Under the pieces are notes generated by a model. It saw only the letters and a program-made list of their open reading frames with translations. It did not search any database and was not told where the DNA came from. The position numbers and the translations under genes are program-made. A DNA stretch of 64,000 nt from Drosophila persimilis (lineage: Eukaryota; Arthropoda; Insecta; Diptera; Drosophilidae): the NCBI RefSeq assembly GCF_003286085.1, contig NW_020825288.1, positions 23,436,001 through 23,500,000 on the forward strand. The letters run 5' to 3'. Shown here in pieces: positions 1 through 14,500 of this stretch (position 1 is the stretch's first letter; every line of letters begins with the position of its first letter).

Positions 1-2525
1 AAATATTTATAAAAAAAAGAAAAATATAAAATCCCCCCTGAAGTTTATTGAATAGGAAACATATGTACATACATTGAATGATTTATTGATTTTAGTAATT
101 TACATGAAGTAAAGGAATCATTTGAAGTGTTACATATATTCCGAGGCTTGCAAGGCGTAAAAAAACTGTTTCCATTGAAATATCATGTCTTGAAAATATT
201 AAGTAGTTTGTACAATGTAATATCATTTTAACGATACTACTTAGACCGCCTGCTAAACAATATGAATCACTGATCTACAAGTAACTGTTCCCGTAAACCT
301 GCACTTTACTTGATCTATTGCCACAATAAATCGCTGATTTAAGGCTTCTTAAATATAGATGCGGCACAAGTGTAATTAATTATGCATCAAAAATTTATAA
401 ATAACTGTGGGAAATTACAGGGTTCTGTCGAAACCGACCTGGAAATTCTCCTGAATAATGCATAGTGGAAAGTGAAGTGTGAATCTCTGGTTTAGTTATT
501 GTTTCAACTTGAGAACGGCCGGACAAAACGTGTTTGAGTTCATTATGGGGTCAGTGGACTATCATTTATGGGGGAAGTCCGTATGCTGCATTGCGTTAGT
601 TGTGTTAGTCGATTCGATTTGTGGCTGCCTTTTACCTGGAAATTTGCCCAATTATTGGAAAATACATATTGATGTTTGTAAAGGAATTATACGAGTGACT
701 GAATTTTAAGTACTAGCAAAAAAAAACGTGGGTACAGTGTGTTTCGAAAATATAAGACCAGGGTGTTTACTGTGAAATTGGAATAAAATGATAAAGTAAG
801 AGAAATCCTTAGAATATATACAGATATTCCAGAGCAGTGCCCAGAATGGTTACAATTTTCCAATTAAATTTCTAAGGAGTCCACACACTCGTGTGGATTC
901 TGGAAGACTATTAATACTGACCCATTCTTACAGCTGCGAAACGCGCTGTATGTACAGACGTCTGTGAACAGGTGCCAGGGGAACGCTTATAAGTGGCAAT
1001 AACCCCCAACGTCACTAGAATTATGCTTTTTTCTTGGCACTGACTCAGCCAGCTACTGGATCCATTCCCTTGCTGATTTTTCAGTAGTCTCATAGACTCG
1101 GACTGACTCTGATTTATTCCCATTTAATTAATGGCAAATAGCCCCACTACAATGTATACTTAATTTGAGAGAGATTATGAGGTGCTAGCATGTGTTGGAT
1201 GCAAATGAAGAAAATTTGTAATCAATGCTAAATTCTATATTCTATGTAAATTGGCGAACGGCTAAGGAAATTTCAGTTGCAATCAGCTGTGGGAAGCTCA
1301 TGTGGCAAAGAGCGTAAAAGATTCTTGGGGGAAATAAGTAGACGAGCATGTATTTTATAATAATATTGTATACACGCAAGAGCAGGCAAGGTACTGCTCT
1401 AGCTTGCGGTTAATTATAAATAATTTCTTTAGTTTTCTTTATGCCTTGTTTACATTTATTCAGATGAAGCAATATTTTTACCTGATATATGTCTAAATAT
1501 TAGGTTCAATTTTACAATAGATCCCGCTTTAGGCCACCTGAGGAGTCTGTTGAAACATACGAATAAACAAAATGAAGAACAATCCCAAAGAAAACACAAA
1601 TAAAGTGTCAAATAAATACAATTTTGGGTGAAATGAAATAAAAGCAGAATGAAGGAGGGAGAGTAGGAAATAAAATAATGAAACACTTAAGCAAACAGAG
1701 ACAGAGAAAAGCGAAATGAATTACGGGTACGACATGGCGTATGGGTGTTTTTTTTCTGTTTCTTTATTTCTTTTTGGCAAGAGTACATAGATTCTGTTGG
1801 CAGACCTGAGAGTGATACTATATGGGATGCTAGATACTATATCGATGAGCACAGGGGAACTCTCGTTCGGTGGTGGTGTCTCTCAGTCTTGTTAAACTTG
1901 AACTTGACTTTTGGTGAGCGAATAAATCGGATGGGATGGGATGGGATGGGGAAGAGCCTGTGTACAAGTGCAATTGTCAGAGCATCTAATCGAATACTGA
2001 TTTGGACACTACACTACACAACTACACTACGGCCTATTAATAGAAACCCTCGTAGTGCGCCAGTGCTACTGGCGGTGGCAGTGCTACTCTTCAGGCGTCA
2101 AGCGGAAATCGAGTCAACCCGCAAAAAGCCAAACGCCAAACGGCAAACGCCAAACGCCAAAAACCAAAACCAATGAAATTTCTTTTCCCCATTGCGATTC
2201 TTTTGTAGTTCGAGAACGGCCCTTGCCTCCTACACACATACCACAGAACAGCGAGTGCTCTTACGGATAAATCAGTTTCGTTTCGTAGCGATATTCCAAA
2301 GAAATCATAAATATTCAGCACTTGAGATATTCCCAATTAGCGATTGCTTTACCCCGCCAAAACGAGAATCGCGTATTCGGTTGATTTGACTTGATTTGTG
2401 GACTGGCGTTCGTGGGTGTCGTGATTATATAAATTCAAATTGCACAACTAACGCGGCGCAGCAGCGGCATTATGATTCCCTGAACCGAAAGGTTCCGCAA
2501 TAATCAATCAAATAATTAACCAAAA
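1..2525. other. noncoding stretch upstream of the transporter gene
   Basis: AT-rich DNA with no reading frame that looks coding: open stretches are under 145 codons, lack domains and have no supporting splice sites. It holds simple sequence only: an ATGTACATAC-type motif near position 62, a GGATG-type pentamer run at about 1928-1950, and a CCAAACG/CAAACGC-type array at about 2128-2165. A promoter for the exon at 2526 would be expected here, but I cannot point to one. Confidence 0.6.
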
Positions 2526-2672
2526 ATGAGTTTCATCCATCCCGATGATAGTTTAATGGGAGGTTCTAGAAATGTGCCCCAACCGATTAAGGAGTCCCCT
2601 GCGGAGGCGCCTCATCCTAAGAGTGCGCCCAACGATCGTGTGGAGATCAAGATTGTGATGCTGAAAGTTCAG
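2526..2672 (+). CDS. candidate alternative first coding exon of the SLC22 transporter
   Basis: ATG at 2526 opens 49 codons that start MSFIHPDDSLMGG and end VMLKVQ, followed by a donor of the form CAG|GTGATT at 2673. The exon is 147 nt, so it ends in phase 0. The transporter acceptor at 18243 also opens in phase 0, so this exon could replace the acidic first exon at 5511-5771 without a frame change. The composition (Pro, Ser, charged; no hydrophobic segment) suits a cytosolic N-terminal tail. That it belongs to this transporter is inferred from phase, strand and order; no transcript evidence is available. The frame stays open 20 codons past the donor, so an unrelated small ORF is the alternative reading. 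Confidence 0.5.
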
Positions 2673-5510
2673 GTGATTTATGAAGACTATACTTCATTCT
2701 GTGCTCGTTTCATACATCAAAAGCTCGGCAAATGAATTCCTTAATTGACCTATCATAATATCACGCATACGCCATGTATGACAGGGACTAAAACCGAAAC
2801 AACACGCAAGTTGCTAATTTTATTTAAACTTTTTGTGTGCTTCCTACTTCAAAACTCATTTTATTTTTCCATAAAATGTTTACATGGGTAAAAGCAAGAA
2901 AACTTTTCCTTTTGTTTCTCTTCGCCGTAACACGCGGCGTATGCGTAATCAACGTAACATCCACATTCAGAATAACAAGGCGGAAAGGCTGGACTTAAGC
3001 AACGAAGACTTACATACCCTTGTTCATACGGGTCCTTTTGTCCTTTTGATAAGGATCTGTGCACTGTTTCAGTCAGATTTGTATCAAACCTGGCCTCTCC
3101 TTAAGATGGAAACAGAGAGAAGGCTGGATGGATATTGCTATATCCTCTCAGATATTGGTGGAAATATACTATAGAAACCATTGTACCCTCCTGTAAGGGT
3201 ATCAGCCCTCAGTCAGAACTTTCCGTCTAATTTGTTCGTTGCGCGTGCCAATCGCGGGTCTCCGTTAAAATAAAGATACACGCGTAGCCCTGCCCCATCT
3301 CCGAGCTCGGTGAGCTATTGTTGATGTAAAATTTATTAGCACTCTCGTTCGAACAATGATTATATGACAGCTGGCGATGGAAGGCGGCCGGGGGTGCGGC
3401 TGTCGAATTAGATTTGTAAATAAAGCAACAATACGAAGGCACACAAGTGCATCACACTAGAGCTTACACCAGTCGATGCTAATTGGAACAATAACAGAAC
3501 AATAGCTATCTGGAGCAACTTCTGACAATAATTGTAAGGGAGGTGGCAACAAGTTTCGAGAGAAATTGGCTTGGGAACTTTGTTTTCGAGCCCTGCAATT
3601 GATTTACGGGTGTGACTTTCACTTCCAGTTTTGGAGGTGACAACATTGAACTTGTTTCCCTTATTATTGTTTTAAGGTTTTGACTAGTTAGTAACTAGCA
3701 AATCTGCTACTCAAAAAAGTCAATTAAAGAGTCAATTGGTTGAGATATGTGTCTATTCTAGTCAAATTCCTATAATCATTCCGAGAAACTCGTATTGAAA
3801 TCTGAAAAGATCCGTCAAATTCGAACGGCAGATGGGTGAGAGAAATCCCCAATGAATCTAGAAGTGATGGCAACTCGGGGATACAAATCTTTTCAACAAT
3901 CATTTCATACATTTTGCCGAATCCCTGGAAAAGCTACTTCAAGGTTAAGGCACGTTATTAAGCACGTGTTTCACTACCTGTCCAGCAATCATCGTTTGCC
4001 TCAATCCTAAGTGGTCTTTTAACTTTAACTTATACCCCATTTAGCCTTTTTTTAGACCTATCCTGTTCTTATTACCATTTTTATGAGCTAATGAGCGTTT
4101 GGGAGATGGCACAGAAACAGACACAGTACGAGGCACGCAATGGCACGTGCGTCAGCAGTTTCGGTGTCTTATTCTTCCAATGACAGAACCACAAAATTAG
4201 CAATTAATTGAGTCAATTGGTTGAATATGTATATTTAATTTGTCAAACCATTGATATCCCCAAATAATTGCGGCTAAATGAAATAAGTGATGATAGAGTA
4301 AGCGCATTAATAAAAGTCTAAGGGAAGGTCCTATGCAGGATTAACCTACACAAGAGTAATGGATGGGGGACCAGAACTGGGACTGCGACATCCAGAAACA
4401 AGTTGAGCAACAGCTGCTCGGCAAGCCTCGGGCTGTAGTTTTAGCCCCGGATTTGGGAAGGCAACAGGATAGGTGCTCGGCTAAAGGTGCAGGAGTGGGG
4501 AGCAGCCGGGGAGTGAAAGTGAAATTGTGGCCAACACGTGACTGGCCCCATTGAAACATTGCTCGTGAATGAACTCTGGTCTGAAGTTTGCCGGAGCACC
4601 TACTGCTGGCCGAGCGCGGAAAAGCTTTCGCTTTCGTTTTCGCTTTCACTTCGGCGCGAAAAACTGCAAGGAAAAACGAAGTTCCGTGCCATTTAGGTTC
4701 AGCTGTGGGAGCTTTTCCCTGCGCTTCGGAAAATCAGTTGCGCGTTGGGCGAACGCCAGCACCAGACGAAAGATTTCACGGCGCGGACCTCGCAGCGTTT
4801 TCCGTAGTTGAACAGAGAATTAGTTCTCCAGTTTCTTTTGTTGGCCCAAAACGTGTTTCATTTGATTGTTGTTTTTTTGTTTTAGAACTTTTTATGCATT
4901 TTTTGATGGTTGTTTTTTCTCATGGAAACTCCACGAAAATGAATTAAAAACTACACAATTCAGTGGAAGATAATCGGCAAAAATATCACAAATCTAATTG
5001 CTTTAAAAGTTGTACCTAAAAATTGGTTAATGTTAAAAGCTAATGGCTTACAATTCGTCATTTTTAAATTTTTTGTATTGTTTAAACTATTTTGAAATAT
5101 TTATTAAAAATATTAAAAATATTTTGTTAGTCCCTTTTAGTTTACTAATAATTTAAAGGCTTTTCAAAGAATATCTCTAAAAATTTTAAAGTTTTTCATT
5201 CACTTATGTATGAGTTTGACCGAACCACGCATCGTATGCGTGATATTTTCTTCATATCAAGTATACACAACGTTGTTTGTATGTGTTTGCAGCGTTTAAA
5301 AAGTTAAAAATGTTCCTCAAAATGAAATAAACTATTTGAAAAAAACTAAGACACTTATAGTCCCACAATATTGTTAATTAATTAAACAATCAATCAATAA
5401 AATTGTGCAAAAGTGTGAAATTAAATGCCGTGACCATATTTCGAACCCTTGGCGAGCTGAACATTCTCTCGCACTAGAGTTCATATTTCGAACCGGCTTC
5501 AGAGCGCAGT
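2673..5510. other. noncoding stretch, probable 5' intron and 5' UTR
   Basis: No supported gene. Several open frames at 2884-3174 and 4341-4947 (up to 119 codons) have no domain, and overlapping frames on both strands stay open equally long. The GC-richer patch at about 4360-4830, with CTTTCG-type repeats, may be regulatory or an untranslated exon. The sequence just before 5511 is presumably the 5' UTR of the acidic first exon. Confidence 0.45.
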
Positions 5511-8500
5511 ATGCTCCCGGACATTGGCAACAGTAGCGGCGTTAACGGTAATGGTAGCCATCATATTGGCAATGGTCATGGCCTAGTCAGTGGCATCCAC
5601 TCGAGCGACTCCTCCAGCGGCATCGCGAGCGGCAGTGCGAGCAGTGAAAAGTTGGCAGCGCGCACAGATGAGGCGAGCCTCGATAAGGGAAACGATGAAG
5701 GAGACGCCGATGAAGATGGAGATGATGACGATGATGATGATGATGAAGATGAGGATGAAGATGAAACTACGGTACATACTCGCACACACATACATATATG
5801 TTATGTTATATCTCTCTATATTCTGTCGTGGAAATTAGCTGTACTTAAGGGCATACGTAATTTTATGCCGAAAGATAATTAGAAAGTCTTAGCCCAAGAG
5901 CAAATGGTGTGTGTAAGGAAGATAAGCTCTAAGAAGGAGTCAAAGTACGGGATAAAAGTACTTCCAAATGAAAACGGAAGATCCACCACTTTTAAATGGG
6001 TTCTATGCATTCAGACACACACTTTCCCACTGAAACATTTTCCAATTTGTACCCAAAAGTGGAGGAGGGAACGTTCGTCATCTCTCAAAGGAGTACTAGA
6101 ATGTCAGATATGGTTATTGGAGTGTAAACTCTACTAATGTATGACTTCAAACCTATCCCAAATTTATCCCAAGGGATAAGCTTGCTCTCAACCCATTTGC
6201 TTGGCTAATTTTCCTGTCTTCTCTGACCAAATAATTCATCAAATCCATTCAATTATTCAGACAATCATTCACAGATGCGAGTGAGCACCCATTGGGGAGC
6301 ATTTTCAGTAGGGGTTTGGTTAGAGGAACATTTCTGAGAGATTTCTTTGGGGTGTGAAGTCAGAAATCCAAAAGGGAAGCCAGCAAAGAAGAAGAGCAAT
6401 GAAAATGTGGCCAAAGGCAAAAGCTAAATGAGGCAAATGACCATTTAGGCCTGCCCTCGTCGTCCTCTGTGATGTATAAATTTCCCACAAGAGTTGTCTT
6501 GTTGTTTGCTTTGACTTCGGCACGTATATCTCCTCTCCTCTCCTATCTCCTCCCCGACATCTACAGATATTTCGCATTTATTTTGCACGTTTCTCCTACT
6601 GTTTTTTCCTTGCGGAATTTTTTAATTAAATTTAGTCATTGATGACGTCAGGCAGGCCCCAAGTGAAGTCTGTTTTAGGTGCTGGGTGGCGGAGCAGTGG
6701 AGCTGCCTAATTAAGTTCAAGTTCAAAACTAAACATGTTTTTGTGCTCCCTTCCGAGCAGTTATATAAGGTGTCTGAGCTGTGGGGTTACGATGGGGTAT
6801 ACTTTGGGGAAGTAAATGGAAACCCAGTCACCAGTCCCCAAAAACACGACTCATTAAGGTGGCCGTGGCCCCGACACACGTGCATTTCAAGTCGTGCGTA
6901 TTGACTTAAGAAACTGAAAAACGAACCGAAAAAGGTGACTGATAGAATTTGTTTAACATGCGAATGCGATAAACGTCAAAGTTGGAAGCATGTATGCCAT
7001 ACCATACACTCCCCAGATTATGCAAATTTTTGCCTCCTTTTTATTTTCATTTTCCCAGGGAGCCTTATGCAAATTAGTCAATACAGGACACGCGCTTCGG
7101 TCGTGTGAAAATAACCAGCAAAATATCTATATGTACATCAACTTATGCAAAGTATATACATACCTATGTGAAAGAGATAACATTGATAAATTTGTTGAGC
7201 TTGAAGGGTATACACTTACAGATCGAAGTTCTTGATGGGATGGCTCTTGGCTTGAGGGAAGAAAAATCTTAAAGAAAATGCAAACTATTTATATTTATTG
7301 AGGACTCTTGAACTTGAACTTGACATTGAGGAAGATGTGGGAGCTGGGGACATAGGAATACCACGCAGATTTTTTAATGATTCTTATAGCTAACCAGATC
7401 TATCAGTGATAGGCGTATCTTTGCTCTTGTGACTCATAAGAACTTTTTGAGGATCTGAATCGTCTCTCCGATTCTTCTACTACAAAAAAAGATTTAAATC
7501 CCAAGTTAAGTTCAGTTCCAGTATCCCATTCTTACCCCTCTACAACCTTTGAACCCAAGCCCGACTCCAATTTGTCACCAGGCAATTTCCTCCAGACAGG
7601 CACGCTAATAATTCCCTCTCCGAAAACAAGCAATCAACAAAAAATTTCCAATTCAATTTGTACGACTTCAGGGCCCGCAAAACAGTCGCGTGTCTCAATT
7701 GGCCACACTTGCCCCCTCCAGCGCACAAAATCATGTATTGATGTATACCCATGTCTGGCCGAAACTAGCCCTAATCGGCCAGTCAACTGAACAATCTCTC
7801 AAATATCTGACTCTCTGAATGTCTGACTGGAAAACAAAGCAATTTGCATGAGGCTGTCTCCGAATGAATTTGCATTCGAGGGAAAGCCGAGGACCTGAAT
7901 CACAGTTCCTGTGTGTTAACGAACTTTCCGCACATCAATTAGAAATATTTTTGGTCTGAAATATCGTCTGGGGATGGATTGTACACGTGCGAGTATGGGT
8001 ATAGGCGGGAGTTCTCCCTTCATTTATTATACCATTTTGGTTCTGGGCCGGAAAAAAATGATAAAGTTTATTCGGTTTGGCGGGATGCGATGCGATGGGA
8101 TGCCGGGCAAATGCTACCCAAATAAACGTAAAGCAAAGTATGTTATAAAAGACAAGTCGTAAACGTACGGGCCACAAATCTCAGCTAACAAGGCACAGTG
8201 GACGTGGACAAGGGGAAATGGTGGCATAAATTGTCAGGAAATTGTGGTATTTTCTAATGTGAAGTGGATAGTCTGGAAACCGCTTGAGATGAAGCTCTGT
8301 GAATGCTTTAAGATTATAAAAGTATCCTAAAAACGTTCTATGAATTCGAGAGGTCACTTTTCCACTCCTCGTCTTTGAAGTTTATTTTTGAGACAATAAA
8401 TTCAATATTCTTGATTCAATTTCCGCTTTAAAATGCTTTCTCATTTTTCCATTCCACTGTGTTCCTGTGTTTCCGCTGGTCACTTTTTTCACAGCTCACA

Positions 8501-11500
8501 AAATGAAACTTTTATTGGGCAACGAAACCCTTCAAAGGGTTCGGTTCGTTCTCTTCCTGTTTCTTCTTCAGGTCCGCATCACAGGCTCTGATTCCAGTTA
8601 GGGATTGACCACTTTAAGTCCTAAGCTGACCAAAAATGAACAGAAAAAGTTACTCGGGCTTGACCAAGGTCAAAGGACAGGCCAGTGAAAGTTCGGGCGG
8701 GTTTTAATTCCACAAAATCGTTAATTATTTATTAAAATTGATAGGCAGACAGAGGGAAGGAAGAGCAGGGTAGTAGAAGGCTCCTCTTTCAGCGGATTTT
8801 AATTGGTTTTCTGGCTCGAGTCGGGGACCTCTCAAATCTGCCTCATTTGCATTTGTAAAGTGCCTCGAAGAGCGTGGCGTGGCCTAAGTACAGCGAACTT
8901 GAGGCAGGAGTGGAACGGCTAGACTCGAGTGGAAGTTAAGGAAGGTAAGTGCTTGGGTCAAGGACTTTACGGGGTTCGATGTGGACTGAAAAGTGTCATA
9001 AAACCTGCTCATAAAGTTTCCAAGTGCCAGCGTAAGCGATAATCGCTTTTCAATTACGATTCAAGGCAGAAGTTTCTCCCTTTGATTTGAGAAAGTTTAG
9101 TAGCCATGGACTTCTATAAGATTTATGTCAATGTTTTTCAGCTTTCACTCTCACTTTCACTTCCCGCTTCCTTTCTTTGTTTGCTCGGAAAATTTCTCAT
9201 TAATCAGCAACAATTTTCTTCAACTTTAATCAGTGGCTCTGCGTGCCCTTGGGGCTGTTAGAACGTCTGAAAGGGAAAACAATTTTCAAACTATTTGAAG
9301 GAGTAAACGGAAATTTGATGCCCCAGTTGATAAATTAGTCAAGAAACGAAGGGAAAATTAGGGAAACTTTCCCCCGGAAAAGGCAATTCAAGACTAATTG
9401 CCCCTGACCTTTGCTCAAGTTCAGCCACAGTGCAAAGACCTCTTTAAGGTTCAAACCCTTTAGTTTTCTTATGTTAGGGTCTTTTGTGGTATTTTGGGAA
9501 GTAAACAAAATAACATAGAGCACGCCTCGCCTGCCTCTCAAGTACTCGTATTAAGTGCAGTCAGTACACAAAGTAATTACAGAAAACAGGAGCAGAAAGA
9601 AAGGGAATGGAGGCGGAGCCGAAGCTTGGGATACCTTTTCGGAAGTGAGAGATTTCAGGAAAGATAACCGAAGCCTTAGATACACTTTCGAAGGTCCCAG
9701 ATAGGTCATGGTATCTTCTGTTGCTTTCGATTAAAAATTTATATATGTACATGCTTTTTAGATAAAAAAGTACTTCCTTCTTTACGTTACAATCAACTTG
9801 TGATAAATATTATCCCCTCGGCAAGTGTAGTCGTATATAAAAGCAGAAAAACCAACGCAAACAAAAGACAATTGTGTAAATAAATGTGAGGAAATAAAAA
9901 CAGAATGGAATAATGACAGAATGGGGAAAAATGGGGATTATTGGGGGGGCTGGTCTGGCTTTCGTGGTGGGGGAAAATACAGCAATTAAGCTTGTCAGCG
10001 TGTCCGCAACGGAAGTGCCTCCAACACCCATAAGGCAAATGCAATTGGGCGGTGCTCGGGTGTTAAAATATCATTAAAATTCAATTGGATGGCTGGCAAC
10101 AGCAGTCCTGGAGATGAGCTACTTCTGGGGCTGCTGTTGACAATAATGTTTGTTGTCTTCCATCTCATTGAAATTATGTCATAACAATTTTATGTAGCAT
10201 ACATTTCTGCTGCGACGAGCAATATTTCTATGGAGAGACCTAATAAATATAAACAAAATTTCCAAGAACACGGAAAACGTTAGGAGACAAATTCCTGGAA
10301 TGTCCCTAATTGATTGATGGGAACAATTCCTGCATGAATGCTGTAATAATTTTGTGAAATTATCCATTTTTCTAGGAAGATTTCGGAGTAGCGTCGGAAC
10401 ATGTGTTTCCAAATAGGAGATTCCTAGAATTTACCCACATATATGTCCAATTACTCCGAGAAGCTGGTGAATATGTTAACTAAGGGATTCCTTTATTTTC
10501 ATTAAATTTCGATAAGGGTATCTCCAAGTCCATCCTTTGTTGAGCTTCTCTGCTTTTTGTTGTTATTAATAATTCATGCCGAGCACTCAAGTGTGACACA
10601 TTCTTTTTTCTGGAATCTTTAAGCGTTAAAATGAAAATTCAATTTAAATATTTTCCCGCCCTGCCAACAAAAAAAAAACCACATTATTGGGGATAGGCAC
10701 GCAGCACTTTCCATTTAATTTGGTTTTCATATTTTCCTTTGCCACCTACGTCCAGGACCCAGGAACCTTCTTTATCGGGGATAACAACAGTTATGAGGGG
10801 GAGGATATTTTCTGTGACAGATTCCGATTAAGGCGATTGACTGTGGGTGGAAAAGCCAAAGCCAAACCAAAGTCGAAGGCGAAGGCCAACTAAATTTTGT
10901 GCTCCAGGCCTATTTATGTTTTTGTCTTTCTGGCTGTCTCACATATTTGCCCTGTAACTCCCGTCTCTTTCGGCCAATATTCCTGACTCTTTTAGCCACT
11001 TTTTCTCGTTCTCGTTCCCTCTTACTCATACTCGTATGTGTATTTGTTTGTTTGATAAGCCGCTTAGTCGTAGTCCTGAAATGGAAACAGAATTTCCATT
11101 TATCTGCTTAGGCATTGAACGGGACGGTCGAAAGCGCCCAATTGTCGAGGGACAGGCACAGTGGTTGACAGCTGGGAAAAAGGAGGAGCAGAACCCTCTA
11201 GGATTAATAATGATTTCAAGTATAAAAACATATGCATTCGGTCCCTTGAAGCAGTTCCACTTTTTACTGATTGGTTTTTCATGCTCCGTCAATCCCCTTT
11301 CAAATAAATGCAGTTCCACTGTTCCTGCTTAAGGGCAAAGGTCAGCCATCTGGCAGTTTATGAGCTATGACTGGACCAGAATATAATACAATTGCCAGCC
11401 ATATGAGAGCCAAATTGCATATGGTATAGAGGTAATCAGAAAGCAATCAGGCGAATATCGTTTCAGAGGAAATACTAAACAAAAGAATATATATATTTGA

Positions 11501-14500
11501 TATACATAGTTCCCGTTTTATCATTCTTTCCCAACCGGCCAACGAATACGGTACGGATATACCTCTATAAGATATAATCAGATTCTAATTGAAAAAGTCT
11601 TTCAATTTATATGGAAAATATTTCATTGTTCATTCGTGTGTCAAAATCGGATTTTTCCTGTCAACGAATTCCCCAGCTTAAATCACAGAAAAAACACAGA
11701 AAATCCCCACCAAAAAAAAATAAACACCCACAGATAAAAGGAGATACAAAGAGGAAAAGCTTTTCCGCCAATTGAAATGTATTCGTTGAGATGGAGTAAA
11801 ATTGCCAAAGGAACATTCGTACGAGTAAATGTAATGTATGCAGACGCGTATCCCTCATCTAAGAAGGAACAAAATGCTAACCATTCCGCGTCAACCAAAG
11901 GCAAAGTCCGTAATTTCGGGCATCTTATGTGGAGCCCCAGTCTCCAGGCATTGAAATGCCTTGGGAGACAACCCCAAACGGAACAACAACGACCTGCCCC
12001 ACATGGGTTCCCGTGGGCGAGAGTTGTCGGATTCAATTGTTGGGGCACATAAATCAGAGACAAAACTGAAGAGGGAAGCAAGTCATAAATTGTGGCATGA
12101 ATTTGCTGGGGATCACGACGTGGCAGGAGAAGGAGATTTCACTTACTTGCAAGTTAATTGCCGAAAAGAAAAGGGGAATATACCTTTCTCAAAGTGCTTT
12201 GGAAATCGCTTCTGAAAATCGTTTTTCCCTTTCAAATTAAAGTCTGGAAATAGTCTCTTCTGCCCTTTTTCCATCCTGAGTGTGCTTTTCTCTCTTTTCT
12301 CCTCATTTATTTTTGGTCGCAGCTGGCAAATGAAATTTTTATAACATTGAGAAATGATTTTTTGTGTCATCGTTGGAGCAAACACAATTCACAATTCTTA
12401 TTCAGCAACTTCCATTTGTCACCTTGAAGTTTTGCAAGTTTTATACATTTATTTAGAAGGTCTTCTGATGCTCTTTTTTCCATTGATTCTCTTCTTTGGC
12501 CTTGAATGAAGTTGGTAGAACACTTGGTTAAACAGAAGGCGAAAACAATATTAAAACACTTTATAGTCGAGACCATAAAAGAGGCAATTAAGGAGATAAT
12601 TAAAGTGAGATATACCCAAGATATGGACGACTTTTATGGCGCTGATAAAAGTTGCTCGGCTTAACACTTTTTGGGGGTGAGCACACATATTAACTCCTGG
12701 GGCTTCTCACTTATAGGGACTCCCGCTCGAATCCTTCAATATGCCATAACCAAACACTTACCATTCAAAGCAGCATCCGCAGCAGCAGCAGGAGCTGGAG
12801 CATCAGCGGGACCACTACACCCACGCATATAGGAAGACCCATTCCATATAAGGCCGCATAAAAACAATCTGCAATACATTACGCATACGCCATGCTGTGC
12901 CAAATGGTTTCGACAGTTCTGAGAGAATGTTTATCACTCTCCGCTATAGAAAGCATTTGCATACACGTGCAGATGAATACATACATATATGTGTATATAT
13001 CGAACCATCCATCAATACTGTATACTACATATGTGTATTACATACGTGTCAGACATTCAACTCCTTAATATTGAGGGGGATTCACACATTCTGTCCAGAG
13101 TCAGAGCCAGAGCCCACTCGAGGGGCAGTCGAACTAATCAAATATTTATGCTCGCTTTCGTCTGGGCCGAAGTCTAGTCACGATATGGTGACGACACTTA
13201 CTCAAATAGCTCATATAGTCAGAAGTATCTTAGGCATACCATAGTCACAGTCTTAGCAACAAGTAATGGCAGTCTGGGCCTGCGGACTCCATTGCATGTC
13301 TCAAGCCTGAATGTAATTGGATTTAGTGGTTGCCATAAAGTGGTATAATATTTTCCAGGACAGTTAATTAAAGAGAACCGAGCCTATATTTATCGAAAAA
13401 CTTTCTTTTGTTTTTTGTTTAATGTAGAAAAATAGGTATTTAACAATACGAATGTCCAGCTAAACAGCACCCAAATAATTTCTTAGTAAGGTCTTTTTTT
13501 CTACACTCCAATAAAACGTCCCAGCTCTAATGTCTCATCATATTACCCTTATTTTATGCTTACTCTCCTCGACCTATTCGGCTTCCCAAATCATAATTTC
13601 TCATCATTATTTCTCAAAATGAACAGCACAACTGTACTCCGTTCCTATTAAGAGTATTAAGCAGGGTACACAACTGTACTTTATGGCATAATCCTAACCT
13701 TGGCCCAGCAGTAACTTCATTGATGCTTAAACAATATTCAGCAGACGGCTGTCAACAGCTTGGACTTGGATTTTTTCTAACGAATAATACATAATACCCC
13801 TTCCAGTGGCACTCTCGAGCCACCTGCTATTCATTCACCTGTTAGCCAGGGGGCACAGGCAGCAATTTCTCTCTCTGGCTTTGCCCCAATTAACTTTGGC
13901 GTCTATTGTTGTCAACGCTTCATATTTGATGGGGGCCTTCTTTCACTTTGCCTCAGCTAATCCTGCAACATCAGGCATCACACTCCTTTCTGTGCCTTCC
14001 CTGAAACATCTGCTTCTGTTGCAAGTTTCCAAGTATAGGGGTCTACATATGTACATGTTGTTGAGCGAGGAAAAGTCTTGGAAAAGCCAAGCCGTTGTCA
14101 TCGTTACCTGAAGACTGTTGGACCAAAAACAATTAATAAATCATCAGGCCACGCTAATGGGTAAATGATACACTCACTCAACCATGAGGATAATGTTCTT
14201 CCTTGGGGTTTTTCTCTAACCAAATGTTATTGTTAAGGGTTGACTCTTGATGGATAGAACTGAGAAGAGAAGAGCTGAGAAAAAGTTTAGTTGGCACAAT
14301 AAACAATAGTCAACAATAAATCATTGACATTTTGTTTGGAAGTAGAACACTTTATGTTTCCATTAGCTATTGAATATTTATTCATTGTCTGGAATACATA
14401 TTCTAATTAGGAGAAACCACATTTGCGTCAGGGATTATTTGTACAAAATCAACACGATTTAATATGCAAGCAAATTTCTCTCGGGAAATTAATTGATTGA

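Noticed and set aside
4588..4947. 119-codon plus-strand frame
   Set aside because: No domain, alternative frames equally open, no splice support. The GC-rich patch may be regulatory instead.
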